From NCBI RefSeq assembly GCF_020410765.1, contig NZ_CP084541.1, positions 3,538,501 to 3,602,500 of the forward strand: a stretch of 64,000 nt of DNA. The letters are read 5' to 3'. Under the pieces are notes generated by a model, which made no database searches, had not been told where the DNA came from, and saw only the letters and a list, made by a program, of their open reading frames with translations. The position numbers and the translations under genes are program-made. Source of the stretch: Streptomyces marincola. GTDB taxonomy: Bacteria; Actinomycetota; Actinomycetes; Streptomycetales; Streptomycetaceae. Numbering within the stretch: position 1 is the first letter of the stretch; every line of letters starts with the position of its first letter. Shown one piece after another: positions 41,082 through 51,343 of this stretch.

Positions 41082-41690
41082 GTGGGGCGCGACGACGAGC
41101 GGGACGTGCTGGACCGCATCGGGCGCGGGCTGGTCTACACCGAGTCCGAGGCGGTGTTCCTGGACGAGCGGCGCAGGGCCGACCTCATCTTCGCGTACAA
41201 CCACACCCCGCCGGGCGACACCCGCAAGCGGCGCTCACTGCTCCGCGCGATCCTCGGATCCGTCGGTGAACGCCCCGCGCTGCACCCGCCGTTCAGCGCG
41301 GCCTTCGGCAGCAACGTCCACATCGGCGACGACTTCTTCGGCAACGTCAATCTCGCCTTCGTGGACGACGTCGAGATTCGCATCGGCCACGGGGTCATGA
41401 CCGCCCCCAGCGTGACGCTCACCACGACCGGGCACCCCGTCCACCCGGCGCGCCGGGTCGACTTCGCGCGGTTCTCCGAACCGATCGTCATCGAGGACAA
41501 GGTGTGGATCGGCAGCAACGTCGTGGTCCTGCCCGGCGTCCGCATCGGATACGGCTCGGTCATCGGCGCCGGCAGTGTCGTCGCCAAGGACGTGCCGCCC
41601 ATGGTGGTCGCGGTCGGTACGCCGTGCCGGGTCCTCCGCGACATCACGGACGACGACCTGACGACGCGAACGGCAGCCGCCGATCGGTGA
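41082..41690 (+). CDS. hexapeptide sugar O-acetyltransferase (maltose/galactoside type)
   Basis: 202-aa acyltransferase of the LacA/Maa/NodL family that transfers acetyl from acetyl-CoA to a sugar hydroxyl. The N-terminal helical cap has LVYTESEAVFLDERRRADL and FAYNHTPPGD. The left-handed beta-helix carries the hexapeptides VHIGDDFFGNVNLAFVDDVE, IGHGVMTAPSV, then catalytic TTTGHPVHPARR (the His of Maa), and VWIGSNVVVLPGVRIGYGSV. GTG 41082 has AAGGGA upstream. Acceptor sugar not known. Convergent with the UvrA-like gene. Confidence 0.9.
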   Translation: MGRDDERDVLDRIGRGLVYTESEAVFLDERRRADLIFAYNHTPPGDTRKRRSLLRAILGSVGERPALHPPFSAAFGSNVHIGDDFFGNVNLAFVDDVEIRIGHGVMTAPSVTLTTTGHPVHPARRVDFARFSEPIVIEDKVWIGSNVVVLPGVRIGYGSVIGAGSVVAKDVPPMVVAVGTPCRVLRDITDDDLTTRTAAADR

Positions 41691-41795
41691 CCGCCGGGCC
41701 GGCCCGAACGTCCGTTCCCCCCGCGGGGCTTTCCGGGCCGCGCCCGGCCGGCCCGCCCCGGGCGCCCCGGCGCGCCCGGGCCGGGCCGCAGCCGC

Positions 41796-44153
<2,358 letters not shown>

Positions 44154-44168
44154 GCGTTTCTCCCTCGT

Positions 44169-44218
44169 GCGGAACGGTGCGGAACGGTGTCGAACGGTGT
44201 GGACCAGTGCGGACGGCC
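44169..44218. repeat. five decamers GTG(C/T)(C/G)GAACG before UvrA-like gene
   Basis: Plus strand: GTGCGGAACG x2, GTGTCGAACG, GTGTGGACCA, GTGCGGACGG in direct tandem (44169-44218), 16-65 bp before the ATG. The array lies in the leader; a regulator or slippage origin cannot be distinguished. Confidence 0.55.
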
Positions 44219-44393
44219 GGGGGCGGCGAACGCGGCCGGGCCCACGAGCCCGGACCGCTCGATCATGGCACCCGCCACTGACAACGCCAGGAGCGCCGAT
44301 GCCCCCGGGACGGACACCGTGCACGAGTCCCGCACCGTTGTCGACCGCGTTTCCCGTCCGGCGCCCGGCCTGCGGCGTGCGGCCCGGCCGCCG

Positions 44394-45107
44394 TCAGCCC
44401 GACCCCTCCCGGTCCGCCCGCGCACGGTGCAGCGCGGCCACGGCCGCGCGGGCGTCGTCGGCCCAGAACCGCAGCACCCGGGCCCGCGCCGGCCGCCCCA
44501 GGGGCCGCGAAAAGGCGACCGGCTCGGTGAGTTCGACGGTCACGCAGGTCTGCCCCGCGACCGCCAGGTCCGCCGTTCCCCCCTCGGCGCCGAAGCCACC
44601 GCCCTGGCCGTCTCCCTGGCCGTCTCCCTGGCCGTCTCCCTGGCCGTCTCCCTGGCCGTCCTCCGCGCCCTCGGTCCGCAGCAGCCCGGCCCCGGCCCAG
44701 CGGAGCTCGGCGCGCGCCGCGGCGACGCGGCCCGCGGGCACCCGGATGTCGACGAACGCGCCGTACCGTATCCGCAGCGAGCCGTCGGCGCCGACCACGT
44801 GCGGCCGGACCGCGCACGCGGCCTGGTGCGCCGCGACGAACCAGATCCCCCACAGGCCGATCACCAGCAGCACGGCGTGCACCGCGGGCCACGGGACGAC
44901 GAGCGCGAGCACCACCGTTTCGACGACCGAGACCAGCAGCGCCACCCACATCAGCGCCGACTGCGCCGCCGCGTACCCCACGGCGACGTCGCCCGGCCCC
45001 ACGCCGTGCGGGCCGCGGCGGCCGACCGCCCGCGACAGCCCGGCCACCAGCGCCAGTTCGTGCCGCAGCAGCCGCGCGGCCACCCGCCGGGCGCGGCCCG
45101 CGTTCAC
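44394..45107 (-). CDS. membrane protein with GDGQ repeats, 237 aa
   Basis: Membrane segments YAAAQSALMWVALLVSVVET and VLALVVPWPAVHAVLLVIGL with LWGIWFVAAHQAACA, then a soluble C-terminal domain of beta character. In it a perfect 12-bp repeat unit codes for GDGQ five times (GQGDGQGDGQGDGQGDGQGG, bases about 44601-44665). The strand after it (TVELTEPVAFSRPLGRPARA) suggests a PH-like or beta-sandwich domain. Start GTG 45107 overlaps the MerR stop, so the two are coupled. Streptomyces MerR-membrane protein pairs of this kind are usually uncharacterised; the membrane protein may sense or be regulated by the MerR. Confidence 0.8.
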   Translation of the reverse strand: MNAGRARRVAARLLRHELALVAGLSRAVGRRGPHGVGPGDVAVGYAAAQSALMWVALLVSVVETVVLALVVPWPAVHAVLLVIGLWGIWFVAAHQAACAVRPHVVGADGSLRIRYGAFVDIRVPAGRVAAARAELRWAGAGLLRTEGAEDGQGDGQGDGQGDGQGDGQGGGFGAEGGTADLAVAGQTCVTVELTEPVAFSRPLGRPARARVLRFWADDARAAVAALHRARADREGSG

Positions 45108-45919
45108 CGGCCGCCGTCCCGCTGTGCGAGCAGCAGGACCGCCTGCCGGACGGCCGCCGCCTGCGCGGGCGGCAACTCGGCGAAGAACGCCTCGGCGAAC
45201 CCGCCGCCGCCCGCGCCCGCCGCGTCGAGCGCCTGCCGCGACGGCCCGGCGAGCGCGTCCGCGAACTCCTCGGGCAGCACGGCCACGATGGCCTCGGCCA
45301 CGCGCGGGATGCGCGGGTCCGACGCGTCGGCGTCCGCCAGCTCGTCCATGCGCGCGTACACCTCGTAGACGCGCCGCATCGCGTCCGGCTCGCGGTCGGC
45401 CGTCCTCAGCAGCCCGGCCAGCCAGTCGGCGGTCGCGGGGTCGGCCGAACCGTCGAGCAGCGCGAGCAGTTCGCGTTCCCGCACGGCCGTGTGCGGCTCG
45501 GGGCCCGGGAGGTCGGCCGCGGTGCGGGCCATCGACGCGAAGAGCGCGGCGACCTCAGGCGACACCGGGGCCTCGGCGGGCAGGTCGCCCGCGGTCCCGA
45601 CCTCGCGCAGCAGCTCGGCCAGGCGGGCTCGGCGGCGCCCGAGCGCTTCCTGCCGCGCGGCCAGTTCCGCGTCCAGCTCGGCCAGGACCTCGTGCAGTTC
45701 GCGCCCGGTGTCGTCGGTGAGGATGTCGCGGATCTCATCGAGGGACAGCCCGAGTTCCGTCAGCCGCCGGACGCGGCCGAGGCGGACGGCGTCGCGCAGG
45801 CCGTAGGAGCGGTAGCCGTTCGCCTCGCGGGCGGACTCGGGCAGCAGCCCGATGTGGTGGTAGTGCCGCACGGTGCGGGGGGTGACACCGGCCAGCGCGG
45901 CGAGTTCTCCGATACGCAT
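45104..45919 (-). CDS. MerR-family transcriptional regulator
   Basis: 271-aa regulator. The HTH is MRIGELAALAGVTPRTVRHY with HHIGLLPESAREANGYRSYG and the wing RLGRVRRLTELGLSLDEIRD; the dimer helix follows (about 80-110). The long C-terminal region (about 110-271) is an Ala-rich helical TipAS/EcmrR-like effector domain whose ligand is unknown. It overlaps the membrane-protein gene by GTGA. A MerR-type promoter with a 19-bp spacer directly precedes the start. Confidence 0.9.
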   Translation of the reverse strand: MRIGELAALAGVTPRTVRHYHHIGLLPESAREANGYRSYGLRDAVRLGRVRRLTELGLSLDEIRDILTDDTGRELHEVLAELDAELAARQEALGRRRARLAELLREVGTAGDLPAEAPVSPEVAALFASMARTAADLPGPEPHTAVRERELLALLDGSADPATADWLAGLLRTADREPDAMRRVYEVYARMDELADADASDPRIPRVAEAIVAVLPEEFADALAGPSRQALDAAGAGGGGFAEAFFAELPPAQAAAVRQAVLLLAQRDGGR

Positions 45920-45925
45920 ACGGCC

Positions 45926-45956
45926 AGTGAAAACGTTGCCGCCGCGACAAGGTCAA
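45926..45956 (-). promoter_or_regulatory. MerR-type promoter with 19-bp spacer
   Basis: On the minus strand TTGACC (45956-45951), spacer 45950-45932 (19 bp), TTCACT (45931-45926). The long spacer is diagnostic of promoters activated by MerR-family proteins. The ATG is 7 nt after the -10, so the transcript is leaderless. TTGCCGC / GCGACAA lies in the spacer as an imperfect inverted repeat. Confidence 0.55.
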
Positions 45957-46020
45957 GCGAACGGCCCCGCCGCCCTCGGAGTTCCGCCCCCGCCGCCCTC
46001 GGAGATCCGGCGCCCGCCCG

Positions 46021-47958
46021 TCACAGGCTGGGCCCCCGCCGCCGGCCCAGCAGCTCGGCCAGGCCGAGCCGGGTGGCGGCCACCACGACCCGGTCCTCGG
46101 GCCGCAGCACGTACCCGGGGTGCGGGTCCCACAGCAGGCCGGCCGCGTCGGCGTTCGCCTCGCGCGGGCGCGGCGCCGCCAGGTCGGGGTGCCGGTCCGC
46201 GGGCTCCGCCGTGTCGAGGGCGACGATCCGCCAGGCGCCCGCCCGGTACGCCTCGGCCACCGTCCGGCCCGCGAACCGCGGCAGCCCGGCCACGTCGAGG
46301 GCCGCGAACAGCAGCACCCGCCGTTCCACCGGCACCGCTCCGAGGATCTGCCGGCCCATCATCGCGCCGGCGAACGCGGGCGCCGCCAGCGTCGACACGC
46401 TGCGGCTGCGCGTCAGCGCGCCGGGGTGCGCCGCGCGCAGCGTGCGGTACACGGCGGTCGCGAAGTCGTCGTCGTAGATGCGCAACGACACCCGCAGGTC
46501 CGGCTGCACGCTTCGCGCGCACAGCGCCGCCTCCAGGTTGGTCGCGTCCGAGCTGGTCACCGCGAGCAGCGCGGAGGCGCGTTCGATCTTCGCGGATTCG
46601 AGCACGCCTTCCTGCGTGACGTCGCCGAGCACCACGGGCACCCCGAGCCGCCGCGCCAGCGGCACGCCGCGCGCCTCCGGGTCCTCCTCCACGCACACCA
46701 CCGGGATGTCCAGGTCGCGCAGTTGGGCGAGCACCCGTGTCCCGATCTTCCCGAGCCCGAGCAGCACCACGTGCCCGGACAGGCCGCGCGGCGGGCGGCG
46801 CAGCGCGGTCGCGCCGCGGAACGTGCCGAGCGCCTGGAGCGCGCCCGCCACCAGGATCGGCAGCAGCGCGAGCCCCACGAGGCCGGAGACCAACTGGATC
46901 GTCTGCCGCGCCACCGGTTCCCCGATGGCCGGCTCCCCGATGGCGAACAGGTCGAGCAGCGTCAAGTACCCGGCCCGCAACGGGTGGTCGTCCGTCGCCG
47001 CCCACAGCGCGACGGCCAGCGCGCACACCGCCGCGGCCACCGCGGCCAGCGCCCACCGCAGCCGCACCGTGAACACCTCGGCGAGCGGCGCGCCCCGCCG
47101 CGCCAGGCGGCGCGGGGGCAGCGGCGGCCCGGTGTGCGCGATGGTCTCAAGCACGACGGTGCCGCGGCCCGTGGCCGCCGCCACCGCCGCGTCGTCGGGC
47201 AGCAGCAGCGGCGCCGCCGCGCCGCTGCGGTCGGAGCCCTCGGTGCCCGCCGGGTCCTGCGCCGTCGCAGAGAGCAGCGCCAGCGTGCACAGGCCCGGGT
47301 CGGCGATCTCGCCGGGCCCGGGCGGCGGGCGTTCGGCCGCGCGCAGCAGCAGCCCGTCGGCGGCGATCACCTTCCTGGTGCCCGCCACCGCGGAGGCCGC
47401 GAGCGCGGGCGCGGCCGTGTCGGCGTCGGAGAGCACGATGGTCGACATGTCGAGGGCCGCCACGTCGAGCGCCGCCGCGTCGGGGCCGGGCAGCGCCACC
47501 GCCGCGGCCTGGTCGAGCAGGTCGGCCAGGCGCTGGCCGAGCTTGCGGTTGTAGAGGCGGATCACCAGGCGCAGCCGCGGGTTGAGGCGCCGGGCGGCCA
47601 GCGCGCCCCTGATGTTGGTCTCGTCGTCCTCGTGCACCAGGGCCAGTGCCGCGGCCTCGGCGGCGCCCGCCTGCCGCAGCACGTCCTCGGTCGGCTCCGC
47701 CGCCTCGATCTCGCGCACCGTCGGGTCGTTGCGCGCGACGGCCGAGGACAGCCGCCCGATGAGCGCGGACACCCGGACCAACCCGCGGGACCCCGCCCAG
47801 CCGCCGGCCGGCGAGGCGGGCGGCACGATGAGCGTGACGCGTTCCCGGTACACGTCGTGGAGTTCGGCGCCGAGCCGCACCGCGAGTACGTCGTCCCCGC
47901 TGACGATCATGTGCCCGGCGGCTGCGCCCTGGTGGCCCTGAGGCGTGAGTACAGACAC
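46021..47958 (-). CDS. TrkA-N (RCK) membrane protein without recognisable K+ filter
   Basis: 645-aa protein. First TrkA_N-like domain HMIVSGDDVLAVRLGAELHD (its nucleotide loop GDDVL lacks GxGxxG), two membrane segments (about 300-322 and 345-372) flanking LLDLFAIGEPAIGEPVARQT where potassium channels have TVGYG, then a second TrkA_N domain VVLLGLGKIGTRVLAQLRDL (intact GxGxxG, NAD-binding) and a C-terminal TrkA_C-like region. It thus resembles CASTOR/POLLUX-type ion channels or regulators more than KtrB partners. GTG 47958 is a guess; ATG at 47913 is also possible. Isolated and convergent with the MerR operon direction. Confidence 0.8.
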   Translation of the reverse strand: MSVLTPQGHQGAAAGHMIVSGDDVLAVRLGAELHDVYRERVTLIVPPASPAGGWAGSRGLVRVSALIGRLSSAVARNDPTVREIEAAEPTEDVLRQAGAAEAAALALVHEDDETNIRGALAARRLNPRLRLVIRLYNRKLGQRLADLLDQAAAVALPGPDAAALDVAALDMSTIVLSDADTAAPALAASAVAGTRKVIAADGLLLRAAERPPPGPGEIADPGLCTLALLSATAQDPAGTEGSDRSGAAAPLLLPDDAAVAAATGRGTVVLETIAHTGPPLPPRRLARRGAPLAEVFTVRLRWALAAVAAAVCALAVALWAATDDHPLRAGYLTLLDLFAIGEPAIGEPVARQTIQLVSGLVGLALLPILVAGALQALGTFRGATALRRPPRGLSGHVVLLGLGKIGTRVLAQLRDLDIPVVCVEEDPEARGVPLARRLGVPVVLGDVTQEGVLESAKIERASALLAVTSSDATNLEAALCARSVQPDLRVSLRIYDDDFATAVYRTLRAAHPGALTRSRSVSTLAAPAFAGAMMGRQILGAVPVERRVLLFAALDVAGLPRFAGRTVAEAYRAGAWRIVALDTAEPADRHPDLAAPRPREANADAAGLLWDPHPGYVLRPEDRVVVAATRLGLAELLGRRRGPSL

Positions 47959-48100
47959 ACGAGAAGGACGCCGCGCGGGCCTCAACGGGTTCCGCCCGCA
48001 CGCAAGTTGGCCGGATGCCCCACCGCCCGGGGGAGCGGTGGGACATCCGGCGGTCAGGGGCGCGGCGCGCGGGGCGTTCCCCGAACGCGCGCCGCGTTCC

Positions 48101-49435
48101 TCAGGCGGCGGCGGTCACCGCGGCGACCGCGGGAACGCGCAGCGTCCTGCGGGCCGTCGCCCAGCTGGTGAGCAGGACGGCGGTCGCGGCGATGGCGGCG
48201 ATGCCGAGCCACAGCAGCGGCGACTGCGCGGGTCCCGTCTCGGTGCGCACCGAGGTGAAGGCCGCCAGGCCGGCCAGGCCCGCGAGGGTGCCGAGGCCGA
48301 CCCCGGTCACGGTCAGCATCAGGCCCTCGATCAGCACCATGCGTTCCACCTGCCCCGGCGTCGCGCCGGCGAGCCGCTGCCCGCCGAACTCGCGGCTCCG
48401 GTACGAGGTGGCCGCGTACAGGCTGTTGATCACCATCAGGCAGGCGAACGCCACGATGACGCCGACGACGATCAGGTTCAGCGTCTCCGCGTTCTTGTCC
48501 TCCACCGACCTGGCGAGGCCCGAGGCGTCGAGCACGTGGCTCTCGACGCGCTGGATGTACAGCGTCGCCGTCGCCACGCCCGTGAACAGCACCAGCGGCA
48601 CGAGGACCCCGGCGAGTTCGGCGGCGCGCTCCCGCGTGTTCTGCACGGCGAGGTAGCTGCCCCCGCCGAACTTCCCGAGCAGCCGCCCGACGGCACCCAG
48701 CACGCCCCGAAGCAGCGCCGGCGAGAACGTGGCGAACCCGACCGACAGCAGCACCGCGCCGTACACGGCGGGCGCCATGAGCATGGGCTCGGTCGCGTCC
48801 ATCGCGAACGTGGTGGCGATGCTCCCGGCGCCCGCGACCAGCGCGAGCACGCCGCCCGCGGTCCGCAGCCGCCCGCGCCGGGCAGGCGCGGCACCGCGCG
48901 TGGCGCGGCGCACCGACAGGTAGGCGGCGCCGACCGCCGCGATCAGCGTCACGCCGAATCCGGCGGACAGGGCCACCCCGCCGAACGCGTGGTCCACGCT
49001 CCTGGCGACCTGGCCCGTGTCGTGGAACGCGCCGAGCAGCGCCCGCCCGCCCAGCATCGCGGGCCACACCGCGAGCGCGGTGCCCACCAGCGCCACGACC
49101 ACGGCCTCGCCGACGACCATGCGCCTGATCTGTCCGGGCGTCGCGCCGGTGCGGCGCAGCAGCTCGATCTCGTCGCCGCGCTGCCGCACGTTGACCGTGA
49201 GCGTCGAGGCGATGGCGAGGAACACCAGCACCGTTCCGTAGCCGCCGACGATCCCGCCGCTCGTGCTGAGCGTCTCCGCGCTCGTGTCGTCGATGCCGGA
49301 GACGCCGGCCGTGTCGTGCAGCGAGTTGAACGCCATGCTGACGCCGGCGCCGAGGAACGCCGCGAACAGCGTGCCCGCGAACCGGCCGGGGCGCTGCCGC
49401 ACCGAGCGCAGTGCGAGTCCGAGCATGCCCGTCAC
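48101..49435 (-). CDS. FtsX/MacB-type ABC transporter permease
   Basis: 444-aa permease with about eight helices arranged in two FtsX-like halves. First half: LALRSVRQRPGRFAGTLFAA, LVFLAIASTLTVNVRQRGDE with IELLRRTGATPGQIRRMV; second half: VAFACLMVINSLYAATSYRS and REFGGQRLAGATPGQVERMV. The two LxGATPGQI elements couple to the ATPase. GTG 49435 overlaps the ATPase stop as GTGA; ATG 49426 is the alternative. Together with the next gene it forms an exporter of lipophilic or peptide substrates of the type that removes antibiotics; substrate unknown. Confidence 0.88.
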   Translation of the reverse strand: MTGMLGLALRSVRQRPGRFAGTLFAAFLGAGVSMAFNSLHDTAGVSGIDDTSAETLSTSGGIVGGYGTVLVFLAIASTLTVNVRQRGDEIELLRRTGATPGQIRRMVVGEAVVVALVGTALAVWPAMLGGRALLGAFHDTGQVARSVDHAFGGVALSAGFGVTLIAAVGAAYLSVRRATRGAAPARRGRLRTAGGVLALVAGAGSIATTFAMDATEPMLMAPAVYGAVLLSVGFATFSPALLRGVLGAVGRLLGKFGGGSYLAVQNTRERAAELAGVLVPLVLFTGVATATLYIQRVESHVLDASGLARSVEDKNAETLNLIVVGVIVAFACLMVINSLYAATSYRSREFGGQRLAGATPGQVERMVLIEGLMLTVTGVGLGTLAGLAGLAAFTSVRTETGPAQSPLLWLGIAAIAATAVLLTSWATARRTLRVPAVAAVTAAA

Positions 49436-50250
49436 ACCCCCGCCCGCATGCCGTCGGCCAGCGGGCGGCCGATCGGGACCTCGTCGCCGAGGTGCGCCAG
49501 GCGTTCCGCGACCGCGTCCGCGCGCGGGTCGTCCATGCGGCCGACCAGCCGCCCGTCGGCGAGGAACAGCACCGCGTCCGCGTAGGAGGCCGCCACCGGG
49601 TCGTGCGTCACCATCACGACGGTCCTGCGGTGGATGTGGACGGCGTCCTGGAGGAGTTCGAGCACGTCGCGGGCGCTGCGCGTGTCGAGCGCGCCCGTCG
49701 GCTCGTCGGCGAACACCACGCTCGGCTCGGTCACCAGGGCGCGCGCGATGGCCACGCGCTGCCGCTGCCCGCCGGAGAGCTGGTCGGGCCGGTGGTGCAG
49801 GCGGTCGGCGAGCCCGACCTGCGCGAGGATCTCGCGCGCCCGCTTGCGGTCCACGCGCCGCCCGGCCAGCCGGAGGGGCAACGTGGTGTTCTGGGCGACG
49901 GTCAGCGTCGGCAGCAGGTTGTACTGCTGGAAGACGAAGCCGATCCTGCGCCTGCGGAACTTGGCCAGCTCGGTCTCGTTGCCGCCGGTCATCTCCTCGC
50001 CGTCGACCATGATGATGCCGCGGTCGGGCCGGTCGAGGCCGGCCGCGCACTGGAGCAGCGTCGACTTGCCGGACCCGGAGGGGCCCATCACCGCGGTGAA
50101 GCTCCCGGTCCGCAGGCTGAGCGACACGCCGTCCAGGGCGGTCACGGCGTTCTCCCCGCCGGCGCCGTGCACCTTGGTGACGGAGACCAGGCGCAGCGCC
50201 TCTGCGCTCGGAGCGGGGCGGTCCCCGCGCCTCAGAAAAGACATCGTCAT
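49432..50250 (-). CDS. ABC transporter ATP-binding protein (MacB/LolD type)
   Basis: 272-aa ATPase. Walker A MGPSGSGKSTLL, Q-loop FVFQQYNLL, signature QLSGGQRQRVAIARAL, Walker B VVFADEPTGALD, and the H-loop TVVMVTHDPVAASY. The start is ATG 50250 with SFLRRGDRPAPSAEAL as a short extension before the ATPase core. It is the first gene of the ABC pair; the region upstream to the Crp gene holds two inverted repeats. Drives the permease it overlaps. Confidence 0.93.
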   Translation of the reverse strand: MTMSFLRRGDRPAPSAEALRLVSVTKVHGAGGENAVTALDGVSLSLRTGSFTAVMGPSGSGKSTLLQCAAGLDRPDRGIIMVDGEEMTGGNETELAKFRRRRIGFVFQQYNLLPTLTVAQNTTLPLRLAGRRVDRKRAREILAQVGLADRLHHRPDQLSGGQRQRVAIARALVTEPSVVFADEPTGALDTRSARDVLELLQDAVHIHRRTVVMVTHDPVAASYADAVLFLADGRLVGRMDDPRADAVAERLAHLGDEVPIGRPLADGMRAGV

Positions 50251-50343
50251 CCCTACCGTCCCGGCGCCCTCTGCGCCACACCATCGAAACTACGGAGGCG
50301 GCGGCTTCCGGGCACTGGGCCCACTCCCCGAACCCGGGGTGGT

Positions 50344-50383
50344 GCCACGTACACCGTGGCCGGGGGCGTGTGCCCCTCACGCC
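50344..50383. promoter_or_regulatory. two inverted repeats between ABC and Crp/Fnr genes
   Basis: GCCACG-TACAC-CGTGGC (50344-50360) and GGCGTG-TGCCCCT-CACGCC (50365-50383), in the 256-bp divergent gap. They do not fit the classical Crp site (TGTGA-N6-TCACA), but they could be operators for the Crp/Fnr-type protein or another regulator. Confidence 0.35.
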
Positions 50384-50506
50384 GGGAGCGGTCGGCCGCC
50401 CGCGCCCGTCGGGAGCCGCCGGCAGGCCCGCCGCGGCCCGGAGGTCGACGCGGTGTGTTCGCCTGATTCCACCGCGCTGATGAACCCCGGTCCCTAGGGT
50501 CGGTGC

Positions 50507-51187
50507 ATGGCCAATCCCACCCTGCGAGACTTCGTCGGCGAAAAGGTGTGGCACGACCTTCTGGAGCGGGCGTTCGACCGCTGGCACCCGGCGCGCACCG
50601 TTCTGATGCGCCAGGGCGAGCCGGGCACCCATGTGCTCGCCGTCCGCAGCGGCGTGGCGAAGGTGCTGCGGGCCGAACGCAACGGTGAGCTGACCGTGCT
50701 GGCGTTCCGCGGCCACGGGGAACTGCTCGGCGAGATAGCGGTGATCGGCGGCGGCGGGCGCCTCGCCGGCGTCGAGACGCTGACCCGCGCCTGCGTGGCC
50801 GTCATCAACAAGCCCGACTTCCTGCGCTTCGTCACCGAGCACGACCTCTCGCCCGCGCTGACGCGCTACGCGCTCGCCCGGCTGAGCGAGTCCGACCGGG
50901 CCCGTTCGTGCGGCGATGTCCTCCAGCGACTCGCCGCCGTCCTGGTGCACGTGGCGGAGATCTCCCGCGACCCCGCCGACGGCGGCGGCGACGCCGACCG
51001 CGGCCACGAGCCGATCGAACTCGCCCTCACCCGCCAGGAACTGGCCCAGTACCTGCGCACCTCGCGCAACACCGTCACCGCGCACCTCGGTGCACTGGCA
51101 GCCCACGGTGTGCGGGCCGGGCGCGGGCGCGTCGTGGTCGCGGATCTGCCGGCTCTGCGGCGCGTCGCGGTCGCGCTGGAGAGCTGA
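50507..51187 (+). CDS. Crp/Fnr-family transcriptional regulator
   Basis: 226-aa regulator with an N-terminal cyclic-nucleotide-type beta-roll (VLMRQGEPGTHVLAVRSGVA, LAFRGHGELLGEIAVIGGGG, then RLAGVETLTRACVAVI) and C-terminal HTH (LALTRQELAQYLRTSRNTVT, then AHLGALAAHGVRAG). The GE and R of the phosphate-binding cassette are present (LLGEIA ... GRLAGVETL), so binding of a cyclic nucleotide is plausible. It lies 156 bp before a gene for a class III cyclase-like protein, which raises the possibility that the neighbour makes its ligand. Residues DPADGGGDADRGHEP are a charged insert before the HTH. Confidence 0.9.
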   Translation: MANPTLRDFVGEKVWHDLLERAFDRWHPARTVLMRQGEPGTHVLAVRSGVAKVLRAERNGELTVLAFRGHGELLGEIAVIGGGGRLAGVETLTRACVAVINKPDFLRFVTEHDLSPALTRYALARLSESDRARSCGDVLQRLAAVLVHVAEISRDPADGGGDADRGHEPIELALTRQELAQYLRTSRNTVTAHLGALAAHGVRAGRGRVVVADLPALRRVAVALES

Positions 51188-51343
51188 CAACACCGCGCCG
51201 CTGTGGCCTTGTTCACCCGTGCCGTGCACTGGCGGTGCGTACGGGGGCCCCGCGCCTCGGCGAGGCTGCCGTGGTGCGGCCGACCCGCCTCGTGGGCGAA
51301 GGCCGCACGCCCCGTACGCCATCGGCACATCGAGGAGACACCC

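Noticed and set aside
44601..44665. CRISPR-like array
   Set aside because: Direct 12-bp repeats without spacers inside an open reading frame; no cas genes anywhere in the window.
50344..50383. Classical Crp binding sites
   Set aside because: Arms GCCACG/CGTGGC and GGCGTG/CACGCC do not fit TGTGA-N6-TCACA or GTG-N6-GNCAC; kept only as inverted repeats.
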